Shown: positions 45,780 through 54,640, counted from the stretch's first letter. The stretch is 64,000 nucleotides of DNA from Nocardia niwae NBRC 108934 = DSM 45340 (GCF_001613465.1 NZ_BDCK01000011.1:109673-173672); one strand, 5' to 3'. The notes: generated by a model from the letters alone, not told the origin. Program-made: numbers and translations.

Positions 45780-46817
45780 ATGCGGGACATCGTCGACGAC
45801 CTGTTGCGGGTGTGGCACTCGGGCCGGACCGGCGGACTTGGCACCATCGTGCGCACCGTGGGCGCCGCCCCCTTACCGGTGGGCTCCGCGATGCTGGTCG
45901 ACCCGGAGGGGGGCGTCTACGGATCGGTCGCCGCGGGCGGGCTGGAGGAGATCGCCTACGAGGCGGTGCTCCAGGCCGCGCGCACCGGCCGGCGCGCGAT
46001 GCACCGCTTCGGCGTGGCCAGCGGCCTGGAGGCGGGCGCGCACGGCGAGGGGATGATGGACGTCTTCACCGAACCGTTCTCCCGAAGACACTTCCCGGAG
46101 TTCCCGGATGTCGCCGCCGAGATCGCGGCGCACCGCAGGGTCACCGTCTTCACGGTGGTGTGGAACTCCGATGCCGACCTGATCGGCCAGCACCTGATCA
46201 CCGACAAGAAGCACGCCACCGAACTGGTGGCGCTACCGGATTCGGACGTCTTCGTCTCCTCGTTCGCCCCGCCGCCGCGACTGATCATCTTCGGCGCCAA
46301 TTCCTTCGCCGCCGCACTCACGGTGCAGGCCGAGTTGCTCGGTTACCGGGTGACCATCTGCGATTCCCGCCCCAATTTCGCCACGCCGGAGGCATTTCCC
46401 GGCGCCGAGGTGGTAGTGGACTGGCCGCATCGCTACCTCAACACCCTCTCCGCGGCCGGGGAGATCGACAGCAGCACGGCCATTGTCGTGCTATCGCACG
46501 ATCCCACGTTCGAGATCCCGCTCCTCACCGTGGCGCTCCGACTACCCGAGATCGGCTATCTCGGCGCCATGGGATCGCGCCAGGTGCACATCCGGCGCAT
46601 CGAGGATCTTCAGGCAGGCGGTTTCGGCCCGGAGACGCTCGCGCGGCTGCACTCGCCCGCCGGATTGGACATCGGCGCGCGCACCGCGCCCGAGATGGCC
46701 GTCGCGATCGCCGCCGAACTGCTGGCCGCCCGCGCCGCGCAACCGGTGCGAGCGGTCGACCCCTACAGCGGCGAGATCCCGATCACGCCGAGAACCGCTG
46801 TGGGACTCGGCATCTGA
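45780..46817 (+). CDS. xdhC: XdhC family Mo-enzyme maturation protein
   Basis: A 345-residue XdhC/CoxI protein that sulphurates and inserts Mo-cofactor into xanthine dehydrogenase. The N-terminal domain has GSAMLVDPEGGVYGSVAAGGLEE; the usual Cys of the SGGCVE motif is absent (Gly here). The Rossmann domain has IIFGANSFAAAL and YLGAMGSRQVH, and the C-terminal LHSPAGLDIGARTAPEMAVAIAAE is diagnostic. Its stop abuts the convergent transporter gene stop in a TGATCA palindrome. Confidence 0.9.
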   Translation: MRDIVDDLLRVWHSGRTGGLGTIVRTVGAAPLPVGSAMLVDPEGGVYGSVAAGGLEEIAYEAVLQAARTGRRAMHRFGVASGLEAGAHGEGMMDVFTEPFSRRHFPEFPDVAAEIAAHRRVTVFTVVWNSDADLIGQHLITDKKHATELVALPDSDVFVSSFAPPPRLIIFGANSFAAALTVQAELLGYRVTICDSRPNFATPEAFPGAEVVVDWPHRYLNTLSAAGEIDSSTAIVVLSHDPTFEIPLLTVALRLPEIGYLGAMGSRQVHIRRIEDLQAGGFGPETLARLHSPAGLDIGARTAPEMAVAIAAELLAARAAQPVRAVDPYSGEIPITPRTAVGLGI

Positions 46818-47906
46818 TCATTTCAGGCCGGGGTTCTCGGCATAGACCTCGCGCAGCACGGACAGGTCGAACAGCTGCGCGGCCTTGATATCGATCTTCG
46901 CGCTGCGTAGCGCGGCGACATTCTGCTCGATCAGCGCGTCGGTCATGGAGAGCAAACCGTTGGCGGCGGTGTCGGCCGAGACCACCAGATCGTTCTGCGC
47001 GACCGCCTCTTTCGTCTGCTCGGCCAGATCCAGCTTCTGATCCCTGCCATACACCTCCACCGCGAGCCGGGCCGATTCGGCCGGATCCGCCACGGCGTCC
47101 TTCCATCCCTTGATCTCGGCGGCCAGGAACGCTTTGAGCTTGTCGCGTTCCTTGTCGATGGTGGACTGCGCGACCGTGAGCGTCTCGGCGACCAGCGGCA
47201 GGTTGTAGTCGGCGAACAGGAAATGCGCGGTGGGAAAGCCCTTCGCCGCCAGCGTGATCGGTTCGTTGGTCACGTAGCTGACCCATCCGTCGACCTCGCC
47301 GTTGGCCAGCGGGGTCGGATCGAATTGCGCGGGCACGATGGTGACGTCGCCTGGCTTCAATCCGTTGGCGGTGAGCAGCGCGGTGAAGATCAGCTGGTTG
47401 GTGTCCTGCACGCCGATCTTGCGGCCCTTCAGGTCCGCGGGCGTGTTGATCGGCCTCGCCGCCGCCGACACGATCGCGAACGGATTCTTCTGATAGGTGG
47501 TGGCGACGATCTTGGCGGGCAGGCCCTCCAGGATCGCCGGCGCGGTGGTCTGTGGCGCGGACAATCCCAGCCACACCTTCCCGGTGTCCAATCCGGCCTC
47601 CACCGACGTGCTGGCCGCGCCGCCCGCGATCAGGTCGACCGAGCCGAAACCGGCTTCCTTGAAATAGCCTTTGGAGTCGGCGAAGTATTCGCCCGCGAAT
47701 TCGATGTTCTTCAGCCAGGACAGCTGCACCGCGACGCCCCCGTATTTCGATCCGTCCGCGGTGGTGCCGCCGGACGAGTCGCCGGAGTTTCCGCCGCAGG
47801 CGGCCAGCGCCCCCGCACCGCCGAGCGCGGCGCCGGCGAACGCGGAGTAACGAAGAAACGAGCGTCGGTTCAGGTGCCCGAACGTGGAGCGGTGCGCGGG
47901 TGTCAT
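46818..47906 (-). CDS. ABC transporter substrate-binding lipoprotein (NMT1/SsuA-like)
   Basis: A 362-residue solute-binding protein with a Tat-type RRSFLR signal and lipobox ending at C37 (ALAACGG). The mature part (QLSWLKNIEFAGEYFADSKGYFKEAGF; GRKIGVQDTNQLIF) belongs to the NMT1/THI5/nitrate-taurine group. It is transcribed after the two permease genes with a 93-base gap. Placed between xdhC and the transport genes, it probably binds a purine-related heterocycle or another nitrogen source; the ligand is inferred from context only. Confidence 0.88.
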   Translation of the reverse strand: MTPAHRSTFGHLNRRSFLRYSAFAGAALGGAGALAACGGNSGDSSGGTTADGSKYGGVAVQLSWLKNIEFAGEYFADSKGYFKEAGFGSVDLIAGGAASTSVEAGLDTGKVWLGLSAPQTTAPAILEGLPAKIVATTYQKNPFAIVSAAARPINTPADLKGRKIGVQDTNQLIFTALLTANGLKPGDVTIVPAQFDPTPLANGEVDGWVSYVTNEPITLAAKGFPTAHFLFADYNLPLVAETLTVAQSTIDKERDKLKAFLAAEIKGWKDAVADPAESARLAVEVYGRDQKLDLAEQTKEAVAQNDLVVSADTAANGLLSMTDALIEQNVAALRSAKIDIKAAQLFDLSVLREVYAENPGLK

Positions 47907-47999
47907 GGGCCGAATCTAGGTGGAGCGCGTTTCGAATTCTTTACTTTGGCGTTCCGAGCGAGAATTCGCGCGAGTAGCGCCGGGCGGCGAGCCACTGGA

Positions 48000-48827
48000 T
48001 CAGAGTCGTCCGGCTTCGGCCCCGAACCTGGCCAGCACCAGATTCTCGACCACGCCGACGATTGCGTAGAGCACCACCGAGACCAGCGTGACGATGACGA
48101 TCGATGCCCACAACTTGCTGTACTGGAACGTCGGGATCGCCCGGATCAGACTGGCGCCCAACCCGGTTCCGCTGCCCAGCCACTCCCCCAGCAACGCGCC
48201 GATCAGCGCACCCGGCACCGAGATCCGCGCGGCGGCGAACACCGAGGGCAGCGCGGCGGGCACGGCCACCATGCGCAATCCGGTCCACCGCGATCCGCCG
48301 TACGCGTTCACCAGCTCCAGCGCCTGCCGGGGCGCGTTGCGCAAGCCCGCCATGATCATGACCAGGGCCGGGAAGAACACCACGATCGCGGCGAGCACGG
48401 CGACGCCCGCCGGACCACGGCCGAACACCAGCACGATGATCGGTGTGAGCGCCACCAGCGGCACCGAGCGCAGCAGCATCGCCACCGGCAGGAAGGTCTG
48501 CTCGACGGCGGCGAACGACACGAACAGCGCCGCGACCACCAGCGCGGCGAGCATGCCCGCGCCGAACCCGATCGCCGCGTCGCGCAGCGTGATCTGCAGA
48601 TCGTCCAGGATCGCCTGCCGCGCCGCGGCGGCGTTGGGCGCCGTCACCAGGTAGGTCCAGATATCGCTGGGCGTCTTGCCGACCCGCGGGCCGACCTGCG
48701 GGAACGCCCGCAGGAAGAGGTACCAGATCACCAACATCAACAGCAGCGAAGTGGCCAGCGGGAACAAGAAGATCCCGATACGTCGCAGCAGGTTCATCGG
48801 GCGTCCTTCGGCGTGCCTGGCGTTCAT
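48000..48827 (-). CDS. ABC transporter permease (SsuC/TauC-like), second
   Basis: A 275-residue permease with six helices and the inner-membrane-component EAA loop (LELVNAYGGSRWTGLRMVAVPAALPSVFAAARIS). It pairs with the permease upstream and starts at ATG 48827, which overlaps that gene's stop (ATGA); an internal ATG at 48797 is possible. Nitrate/sulphonate/taurine-type importer family. Confidence 0.9.
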   Translation of the reverse strand: MNARHAEGRPMNLLRRIGIFLFPLATSLLLMLVIWYLFLRAFPQVGPRVGKTPSDIWTYLVTAPNAAAARQAILDDLQITLRDAAIGFGAGMLAALVVAALFVSFAAVEQTFLPVAMLLRSVPLVALTPIIVLVFGRGPAGVAVLAAIVVFFPALVMIMAGLRNAPRQALELVNAYGGSRWTGLRMVAVPAALPSVFAAARISVPGALIGALLGEWLGSGTGLGASLIRAIPTFQYSKLWASIVIVTLVSVVLYAIVGVVENLVLARFGAEAGRL

Positions 48828-49570
48828 CGCGCTCCCTGCGCGGTCCACGGCGCGGCCAACCGGGCCGCCAGCGCCACCAGGGCGTAACCGAGCCCGGCCA
48901 GCGCGGCGGCGGCCAGCGCCATGCCCCAGGTGCGTGGCACGTTGTAGGAGGTCTGCGCGGCGGTGAGCGCCACCCCGATCCCGCTGTCCACGCCGCCGAG
49001 GTACTCGCCGATGATCGCGCCGAGCACGGCCGACGGCGCGGCGATCTTCAACGCCGCGAACGTGCTCGGCAGCGCCGAGATCGCCTGCACCCGATACAGC
49101 TGCTGCCAGCGCCCACCGCCATACGCGCGCACCAGGTCCAGGCTCGTCCGGTCGGCCGAACGCAACCCGGCGACGGTACCGACCATCGTCGTGAAGAAGC
49201 AGTACATCGCCGCCAAGAACACGGTGGGGGTGCGTCCGCCGAAGACCACCAGGATGATCGGGCCCAGCGCGAGCAGCGGCGTGCAGTAGCTCAGGATGGC
49301 CAGCTGCGTGGCCAGCGACTCGATCGGCGGCACCAGCACGATCAGCACGGCGAGCGCGATGGCCAGGCCGTTGCCCCAGACGAAGCCTTGCAGTGCGCCG
49401 AGCGCGGTGATCCGGAAGTTGGGGCCGTACAGCTCCCACCCGTCGGTGTAGATGGCGTGCAGCACTTGCCAGGGGCTGGGTACGGTGCCGCCCGCGACCT
49501 CGAATGCGGCGAGCGCCCACCACACCGCGACCAGCCCGAGCACGCCGAGCACGCCGCCGAAGCGCTTCAT
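48824..49570 (-). CDS. ABC transporter permease (SsuC/TauC-like), first
   Basis: A 248-residue permease with six helices and EAA loop LDLVRAYGGGRWQQLYRVQAISALPSTFAALKIA. ATG 49570 has an ideal GGGAGG site six bases upstream and overlaps the stop of a 43-codon open frame (ATGA), so it is preferred to the GTG at 49645, which would add an unlikely hydrophilic Ala/Pro-rich leader. Two permease genes imply a heterodimeric membrane channel. Confidence 0.9.
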   Translation of the reverse strand: MKRFGGVLGVLGLVAVWWALAAFEVAGGTVPSPWQVLHAIYTDGWELYGPNFRITALGALQGFVWGNGLAIALAVLIVLVPPIESLATQLAILSYCTPLLALGPIILVVFGGRTPTVFLAAMYCFFTTMVGTVAGLRSADRTSLDLVRAYGGGRWQQLYRVQAISALPSTFAALKIAAPSAVLGAIIGEYLGGVDSGIGVALTAAQTSYNVPRTWGMALAAAALAGLGYALVALAARLAAPWTAQGAR

Positions 49571-49698
49571 GCCGTGCCTCCCGTCCGCCGCGCGCAGCGT
49601 GCGAAGGGGCGCCGCCGCACCGGCCGGAGGTGCGTGATCGACCACAGCCGGTCCGGTTCGCTACGGCGCGAGCGGCGTTCGGGCCGGTGCTCGTTCAT
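49567..49698 (-). CDS. Possible 43-residue arginine-rich linking ORF
   Basis: An ATG at 49698 overlaps the ATPase stop (ATGA), and its own stop overlaps the permease ATG (ATGA). The product begins [17 protein letters not shown] and is strongly basic with no membrane helix. Double overlap suggests that ribosomes travel from ATPase through this frame to the permease. Whether the peptide itself matters is unknown; it may only serve translational coupling. Confidence 0.4.
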   Translation of the reverse strand: MNEHRPERRSRRSEPDRLWSITHLRPVRRRPFARCARRTGGTA

Positions 49699-50498
49699 GC
49701 GACGCCTCCTTGTCCCGCGCTCCCGAACAGCAGTTCCGACAGATAGTCGTGCAGCTTGTGGAATTCCGGCGTCCGCATCATCTCCGGCAGCCGCGGGCGC
49801 GGGAGCTCGATCTCGACCAATTCCAGCACCCGTCCCGGCCGTGGACTCATCACGGCCACCACGTCGGACAGGAACACCGCTTCCGCGATGCCGTGGGTGA
49901 CCATCAGCGTCGTCGCGGGCTTCTCGGTCCAGATCCGCAGCAACTCCAGATTGAGCCGCTGCCTGGTCATGTCGTCGAGCGCGCCGAAGGGTTCGTCCAG
50001 CAGCAGCACGGCAGGCCGCACCACCAGCGCCCGCGCGATCGAGACGCGCTGGCGCATGCCACCCGACAGCTGGGCGGGTTTGGCCTTCTCGAAACCCTCC
50101 AGCCCCACCAGCCCGATCAGCTCGTCGATCTGCCCCGGCTCCGGCTTGACGCCCGCGACCTGCAGTGGCAACGCGATATTCGAAGCCACCGACCGCCAGG
50201 GCAGCAGCGCCGAATCCTGGAACGCGATGCCGAGCGCGTGCCTGCCGCGCAGCTCGGCGGGCGTCGCGCCGTCGATCAGCGCCTTGCCCGCGGTCGGCGT
50301 CTCCAGACCGGCGAGAATGCGCAGGACCGTCGACTTGCCGCAGCCGGACGGGCCGAGCAGCGACAGGAACGCGCCCTGCTCGGTGTGCAGATCGACGCTC
50401 GCCAACGCCTGCACGGTCTTCCGACCGACCCGGAAGGTCTTCGTCAATCCGCTGAGATGAATTCCGGTCCCCCCGGCGGTGCCGCTCTCCGTGCTCAT
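49695..50498 (-). CDS. ABC transporter ATP-binding protein (SsuB/TauB-like)
   Basis: A 267-residue ATPase: Walker [11 protein letters not shown]-loop [15 protein letters not shown], signature [15 protein letters not shown], Walker [13 protein letters not shown] and H-loop [13 protein letters not shown] 50498 ([10 protein letters not shown]) is chosen. It leads the operon ATPase - small ORF - permease - permease - binding protein, and is divergent from pnuC. Confidence 0.93.
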   Translation of the reverse strand: MSTESGTAGGTGIHLSGLTKTFRVGRKTVQALASVDLHTEQGAFLSLLGPSGCGKSTVLRILAGLETPTAGKALIDGATPAELRGRHALGIAFQDSALLPWRSVASNIALPLQVAGVKPEPGQIDELIGLVGLEGFEKAKPAQLSGGMRQRVSIARALVVRPAVLLLDEPFGALDDMTRQRLNLELLRIWTEKPATTLMVTHGIAEAVFLSDVVAVMSPRPGRVLELVEIELPRPRLPEMMRTPEFHKLHDYLSELLFGSAGQGGVA

Positions 50499-50652
50499 GA
50501 CGGCCACGATAAGAGCCCTCCATTGCACGGACATTGCGAATCGCGCCGCCGGATTGCGCAATCGTTACGGTCCGCGCCGCGGCGGCACGATGGATTTCGA
50601 ATCTCGGCGATCGGATCGGATGAGATACGCCCGGTCGCGGGTTACACGACAG

Positions 50653-51342
50653 GTGAACCCGATCATCACGCTGCTCGACGCCAAGCTGCACATCGCGGGC
50701 TCGGAGATTCTCTGGCGCGAGGTGATCGGCAACGGGTTCGGCTTGGCTTCCGCGATCGGCGGCATGCGACGGCGTGTCTGGGCCTGGCCGGTCGGCATCG
50801 CCGGGAACGCCCTGCTGTTCACCGTGTTCGTCGGCGGCGTGTTCCATACCCCGCAGCAGCTGAACATGGCGGGGCAGGCCGGACGCCAGCTGATGTTCGT
50901 CGCGGTCAGCGTCTACGGCTGGTGGAGCTGGTACCGCCACGCGGCGCGGGAGACCGGCTTGGAGCATCGCGGGGTCGACCCGCGCTGGGCGAGTACGCGC
51001 GAACGCGTTGTGCTCGTGGCCGCCATGTTCGCGGGCACTGCGGTGTTCGCCCAGCTGTTCGAGTGGCTGGGTTCCTACGGTCCGTGGGCCGAGGCGTGGA
51101 TCTTCACCGGCTCGGTCCTGGCCACCTACGGTATGGCGCGGGGGCTGGCCGAGTTCTGGCTGCTGTGGATAGCCGTCGACCTGGTCGGCGTTCCGCTACT
51201 GGTGCGGGCGGGCTATTACCCTTCGGCCGCCCTGTATCTGATCTACGCGGGCTTCGTCGCCTGGGGATTTCTCGTCTGGGCGCGAGCCGTGCGCCGAACC
51301 GCCGATGCGCCGCTCGATCGGCTCGTCACCGCCGACCGGTGA
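50653..51342 (+). CDS. pnuC: PnuC-like nicotinamide riboside transporter
   Basis: About 229 residues with seven hydrophobic helices. LLDAKLHIAGSEILWREVIGNGFGLASAIGGMRRRVWAWPVGIAGNALLF is the PnuC N-terminus, and SVYGWWSWYRH and LWIAVDLVGVPLLV carry the tryptophan-rich substrate motifs. It imports a vitamin precursor, usually nicotinamide riboside, by facilitated diffusion. GTG 50653 gives the conserved start; the frame is open further upstream. No NAD metabolism gene is adjacent, so the ligand remains inferred. Confidence 0.85.
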   Translation: MNPIITLLDAKLHIAGSEILWREVIGNGFGLASAIGGMRRRVWAWPVGIAGNALLFTVFVGGVFHTPQQLNMAGQAGRQLMFVAVSVYGWWSWYRHAARETGLEHRGVDPRWASTRERVVLVAAMFAGTAVFAQLFEWLGSYGPWAEAWIFTGSVLATYGMARGLAEFWLLWIAVDLVGVPLLVRAGYYPSAALYLIYAGFVAWGFLVWARAVRRTADAPLDRLVTADR

Positions 51343-51406
51343 CCGGAGGACGTCTTATTCACGTGTCGGTAACCCGTTCGCAATCGCACAGATCTACCTA
51401 ACCATC

Positions 51407-51426
51407 CATTCCCAATTATGGGAATG
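51407..51426. promoter_or_regulatory. CATTCCCA/TGGGAATG inverted repeat
   Basis: A perfect 8-bp inverted repeat around ATTA, 65 bases after the pnuC stop and about 135 bases before the next gene. It could be an operator for the two-gene module or a terminator for pnuC; AT content favours an operator. Confidence 0.45.
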
Positions 51427-51560
51427 AAGTTTGTGCCAGGTGTTTGCCAAACTTGCGACGACACCCGCGCCGTAGAGCGGATGAGATGCCGGACATCCGC
51501 CGACCACACCGCACCAACCCTGGGAGGAACGACTTTCCGGCAAGGTGAGCACCATAATCT

Positions 51561-52076
51561 GTGAGCCTCGACACTTCGGGCCGCCGAGGAACAGCCAGCA
51601 TGACATTGCCATACATCCACCGGATTCGACAGCTTGCCGACCATGTACTAGCAGTACCGGAACGGTTCAGCCCAGAAGATGTCTTCTCGGCATGCGCGGT
51701 TGAGTTCAGTGCCGTACCCTGCACGAACCCGCACGCACGCGAATTCGTGGCATACCCCGCCAGCGGGCCGTTCTCCGCCATCCTGTTCCATGGCCCGCGC
51801 CCGCCCGCGAACGGCGCACCCGCCGTGGTGATCATGCACGTCGCGAGGGGCATTCGCATTACCCGGGCAGATATGTCCGGGACCTTCGAATTGCCGATCC
51901 AGAGCGCACGGATCGACCCGAGGACGCCACCCGAGGGCACGGTTTCGTTCACCTCGCAGCAGGGGACGAGAACGCTGCGCATCAGATTCGATGCCCGCTC
52001 GCAACTCCTGCGCGATATCTCCGTACACGTGAACCGGCAACAACCTCCGCGCACTGGCGGCGATAGCCCCGAATGA
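51561..52076 (+). CDS. Unknown protein, first gene of metallopeptidase module
   Basis: A protein of 158-171 residues (ATG 51600 with GAGGAA upstream, or GTG 51561 with AAGGTGAG). It has an N-terminal helix (IHRIRQLADHVLAV) and alternating strands (EFVAYPASGPFSAILFHG, FELPIQSARID, TVSFTSQQGTRTLRIRFDA), no signal peptide and no recognised family. Its stop overlaps the start of the metallopeptidase gene (ATGA). Codon use is looser than in neighbouring genes, with AGA, ATA and AAA present, suggesting recent acquisition. Immunity protein or chaperone is possible. Confidence 0.6.
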   Translation: MSLDTSGRRGTASMTLPYIHRIRQLADHVLAVPERFSPEDVFSACAVEFSAVPCTNPHAREFVAYPASGPFSAILFHGPRPPANGAPAVVIMHVARGIRITRADMSGTFELPIQSARIDPRTPPEGTVSFTSQQGTRTLRIRFDARSQLLRDISVHVNRQQPPRTGGDSPE

Positions 52077-52891
52077 AAGCCCTCCGCCAACTCTTCGCGA
52101 ACATCACAGCCGGTCTACGCCGCGATCTATCGAGGTCCGCGAATGCCATATCGGACAAATTCCACACTGTCAGCGGAGAAGTCGACCGTGCCGTCGGCAG
52201 GACGGTGGATGCCGACCTGTCCGGACGCGACGCCATCCGCCGGGAGACCCCGGACACCCCGGAATATCTGAGAAGTCTGGAGCGGCTCGGATACTCGACA
52301 TCCGTGACCTCCGGGCTCGGCAGAGAGGTCGACGAAATCGCCGGCTTGTCCGAGGACCTCATTCGTAAGGTTCAGGAGGTACAGCAGTCCGGCTGGACCA
52401 TCCGCTACGGGAAAAGGGGCGACGGAACCTACGCCGACTACGACGAGAAGGCTGTCGTTCTCGATCGCAAAATGGAAGGCGACGCCCGAGCATCCGTCGA
52501 TGCGCTCGCCCACGAGATCGACCATGCCCACCCGGCTAATCCGCACAACGACGCCCCCTCGCCGCCGATGGGCCGAACCCGGGAGCAATGGGTCGCCGAT
52601 CATGTGGACCGGTCGTTGCTGAACGAGGGCCACGCCGTCATGTCCCAGCTCACCGTACGCCGCCAGATACTCGAGAACGGCGGACCGGACGTCAACCACA
52701 GCGTCTCCGGGAAGTATCGCAGAATCTACGAGAGATACCGCGAGGGCGAATTCTCCCGTGACGAAGCGGTACAACGAATAGCCGCTCATTATCGCTTCGA
52801 GGCCGGTAGCCACAGCAAGATGTCGTACGGCCAGAATTTCCGTACGTGGTACGAAGATTACTGGGACACCTGGATCGCCCAGACCGCGTGA
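52073..52891 (+). CDS. Stand-alone HExxH metallopeptidase, toxin-domain-like
   Basis: A 272-residue protein. Residues 1-100 are helical and hydrophilic. The second half carries a zincin motif HEIDH (147-151) in SVDALAHEIDHAHP, with possible third ligands E185 or H187 in LLNEGHAVM, and ends in YRFEAGSHSKMSYGQNFRTWYEDYW. This layout resembles the putative metallopeptidase domains (DUF6782-like) found at the ends of polymorphic toxins, here without any secretion or repeat region. No signal peptide. Coupled to the preceding unknown gene. Confidence 0.7.
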   Translation: MKALRQLFANITAGLRRDLSRSANAISDKFHTVSGEVDRAVGRTVDADLSGRDAIRRETPDTPEYLRSLERLGYSTSVTSGLGREVDEIAGLSEDLIRKVQEVQQSGWTIRYGKRGDGTYADYDEKAVVLDRKMEGDARASVDALAHEIDHAHPANPHNDAPSPPMGRTREQWVADHVDRSLLNEGHAVMSQLTVRRQILENGGPDVNHSVSGKYRRIYERYREGEFSRDEAVQRIAAHYRFEAGSHSKMSYGQNFRTWYEDYWDTWIAQTA

Positions 52892-52895
52892 GCGG

Positions 52896-53687
52896 CTACA
52901 CCACGTCGACCCGCACGCCCGCCGCTCGGATCGCCTCCACCGCCGCTGGATCCGCGCCGGAATCGGTGACCAGTACCTGCACCTGCTCGATACCGCAGAT
53001 GCGGGCCAGCGCGGTGCGCTCGAGCTTGTCGCCGGTAGCCGCCACCAGCACCCGGCCGGAACGCCGCACCATCTCGGTGGTCACCCCGGCCTCGTCGATA
53101 TGCCTGCACTGCGCGCCGCCCGCGACGGAGATCGCGTTCACGCCGAGCACGAGCTCGTCTAGCCGCAATTCGGCCAGCGCCCGCTCGGCCAGCGGCCCGT
53201 GCAGCTCGTAGGACTCCCGCCGCGCCACCCCGCCGAGGACGATCGTGCGCACGTGCGGCCGCAGCACCATCTCCCCCGCGATGTTCAGCGCGTTGGTGAC
53301 GATGGTCAGCTGCTCGTCCCCCGCCGACCCGAGATCCGTGCGCCCGGCCAGCGCCCGGGCCACCGCCGTGGTGGTCGTGCCGCCGTTCATCCCCACCACG
53401 GCCTGTGGATCGACCAGAGCGGCGGCGTGTTCGGCGATGCGCTGTTTGGCCTCGCCCGCGCTCTGCCGGTAACGGGCGGGCAGGTCGTAGGCGACCGAGG
53501 TCGCCACCACACCGCCGTGCGTCCTGGTGGCCAGCTGCTGTTCGGCGAGTGCGGTGAAATCTCGGCGCACGGTCGCGGCCGACACGCCGAGCCGGTCGGC
53601 GGCCTCCTCCACCGAGAGCCGCCCGGATTCGGCGAGCAATTCCAGCAACCGGTTCCACCGTTGCGGACGATCCGTCGGTCCGGTCAT
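52896..53687 (-). CDS. DeoR family sugar-catabolism regulator
   Basis: A 263-residue DeoR repressor. The N-terminal HTH is RWNRLLELLAESGRLSVEEAADRLGVSAATVRRDFTALAEQQLATRTHGGVV and the rest is the DeoR sugar-phosphate sensor domain (VVGMNGGTTTTAVARAL; TIVTNALNIA; VLGVNAIS; TGDKLERTA). ATG 53687 is preferred. It is the likely regulator of the neighbouring amino-sugar genes, like AgaR of other bacteria; this is inferred from family and position. Confidence 0.9.
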   Translation of the reverse strand: MTGPTDRPQRWNRLLELLAESGRLSVEEAADRLGVSAATVRRDFTALAEQQLATRTHGGVVATSVAYDLPARYRQSAGEAKQRIAEHAAALVDPQAVVGMNGGTTTTAVARALAGRTDLGSAGDEQLTIVTNALNIAGEMVLRPHVRTIVLGGVARRESYELHGPLAERALAELRLDELVLGVNAISVAGGAQCRHIDEAGVTTEMVRRSGRVLVAATGDKLERTALARICGIEQVQVLVTDSGADPAAVEAIRAAGVRVDVV

Positions 53688-53804
53688 CTCACACCGCCCC
53701 GGTCGCGCGGGAAACCCGCTGTTTCGGCGAACACGCGAACAATATGACCACACGCGCTCGCCGGCCGTAGCGATCCCCTACGGCAAAAGCCGGGCCGGTC
53801 CGGT

Positions 53805-54548
53805 TCAGGACACATCGGCCTCGACTGCGGGCCTCTGCCGAAGCGCCGAGCCGCCGGGGAGACATTCGGCCGGGTCGCCTGCCGACAGGTCGACCCGTGG
53901 GTGGGACAGGCCGGAATGCACGAAATAGGCGATCTCCGCGCAGATTTCGTCCAGGCTCACCGTCGCGTCCGGCGCTGTGCTCTGCACAAGTTCCTGGGCG
54001 AGGGACGTCACCGCGCCGATCACCGCCAGCGCGAAGAGATCGAACCGGCGCGGGCCGGTCTCGCCGCGGCCGACGGCTCGCTCGGCCTCGCTGATCAGCA
54101 ACGCCGACAGCAGACGGCGCTGCTGCCTGCGCCACTCCTCCACCGCGGAGCTCACGCCGACCACCTCGACGTAGCAAACTCGCGCGCGCCGGGCATCGGC
54201 ACACGTGACTCCCAAGTACGCGCGGAAACTCGCCACGATGCGCACAGGCAAGGGCTCGTTCTCGGTCGCCGCCAGTGCCGCGAGCGCGTACTCCAGCGCG
54301 CGAGAGGTGATGCGATTGGCCAAGGCGATGAGCAGGGCCTCGCGGCTGCCCATGTCCTCGTAGAAACTGCGCGTGGAGACGTTCGCCAGGGCGCAGAGGC
54401 GTTCGATCGAGGTAGCCGCGTAGCCCTGGGTGCCGAATAGTTCGAGGGCGGCGTCGATCAGGCGGGTCTGCCGCTGGGCAACCCGCTGCTCCTTGGACAG
54501 CCCGCCGTAGCTGCGACCATCCTTGGGTCGGTGATCCCGCCGTGTCAC
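53805..54548 (-). CDS. TetR family regulator
   Basis: A 247-residue TetR repressor with HTH RQTRLIDAALELFGTQGYAATSIERLCALANVSTRSFYEDMGSREALLIAL and a divergent ligand domain ending in a proline/alanine tail. It lies between the DeoR gene and the sugar importer, same strand. Its targets cannot be told; no clear dyad was seen in the short flanks. Confidence 0.85.
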   Translation of the reverse strand: MTRRDHRPKDGRSYGGLSKEQRVAQRQTRLIDAALELFGTQGYAATSIERLCALANVSTRSFYEDMGSREALLIALANRITSRALEYALAALAATENEPLPVRIVASFRAYLGVTCADARRARVCYVEVVGVSSAVEEWRRQQRRLLSALLISEAERAVGRGETGPRRFDLFALAVIGAVTSLAQELVQSTAPDATVSLDEICAEIAYFVHSGLSHPRVDLSAGDPAECLPGGSALRQRPAVEADVS

Positions 54549-54640
54549 CGTTCGATGCTACCGCGCGGCTACCGACCGCCCGCGCGTGCGACGGTGCGGG
54601 CGTGGCGATTCCGTCGTCCGCGCGGTCCGGCGCGGGCACG

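Noticed and set aside
46815..46820. Abutting stop codons of xdhC and the binding-protein gene (TGATCA) as a regulatory palindrome
   Set aside because: The palindrome results simply from two TGA stops meeting on opposite strands; no further dyad surrounds it.
50580..50655. TPP-riboswitch-like word GATGAGATACGCCC upstream of pnuC
   Set aside because: The matching second half (ACC...GAACCTGAT) and the closing helices are missing, so the resemblance is taken as chance.
53797..54639. Frames antisense to or overlapping the TetR gene at 53805-54548
   Set aside because: They show no domain, while the minus-strand TetR frame has an intact helix-turn-helix.
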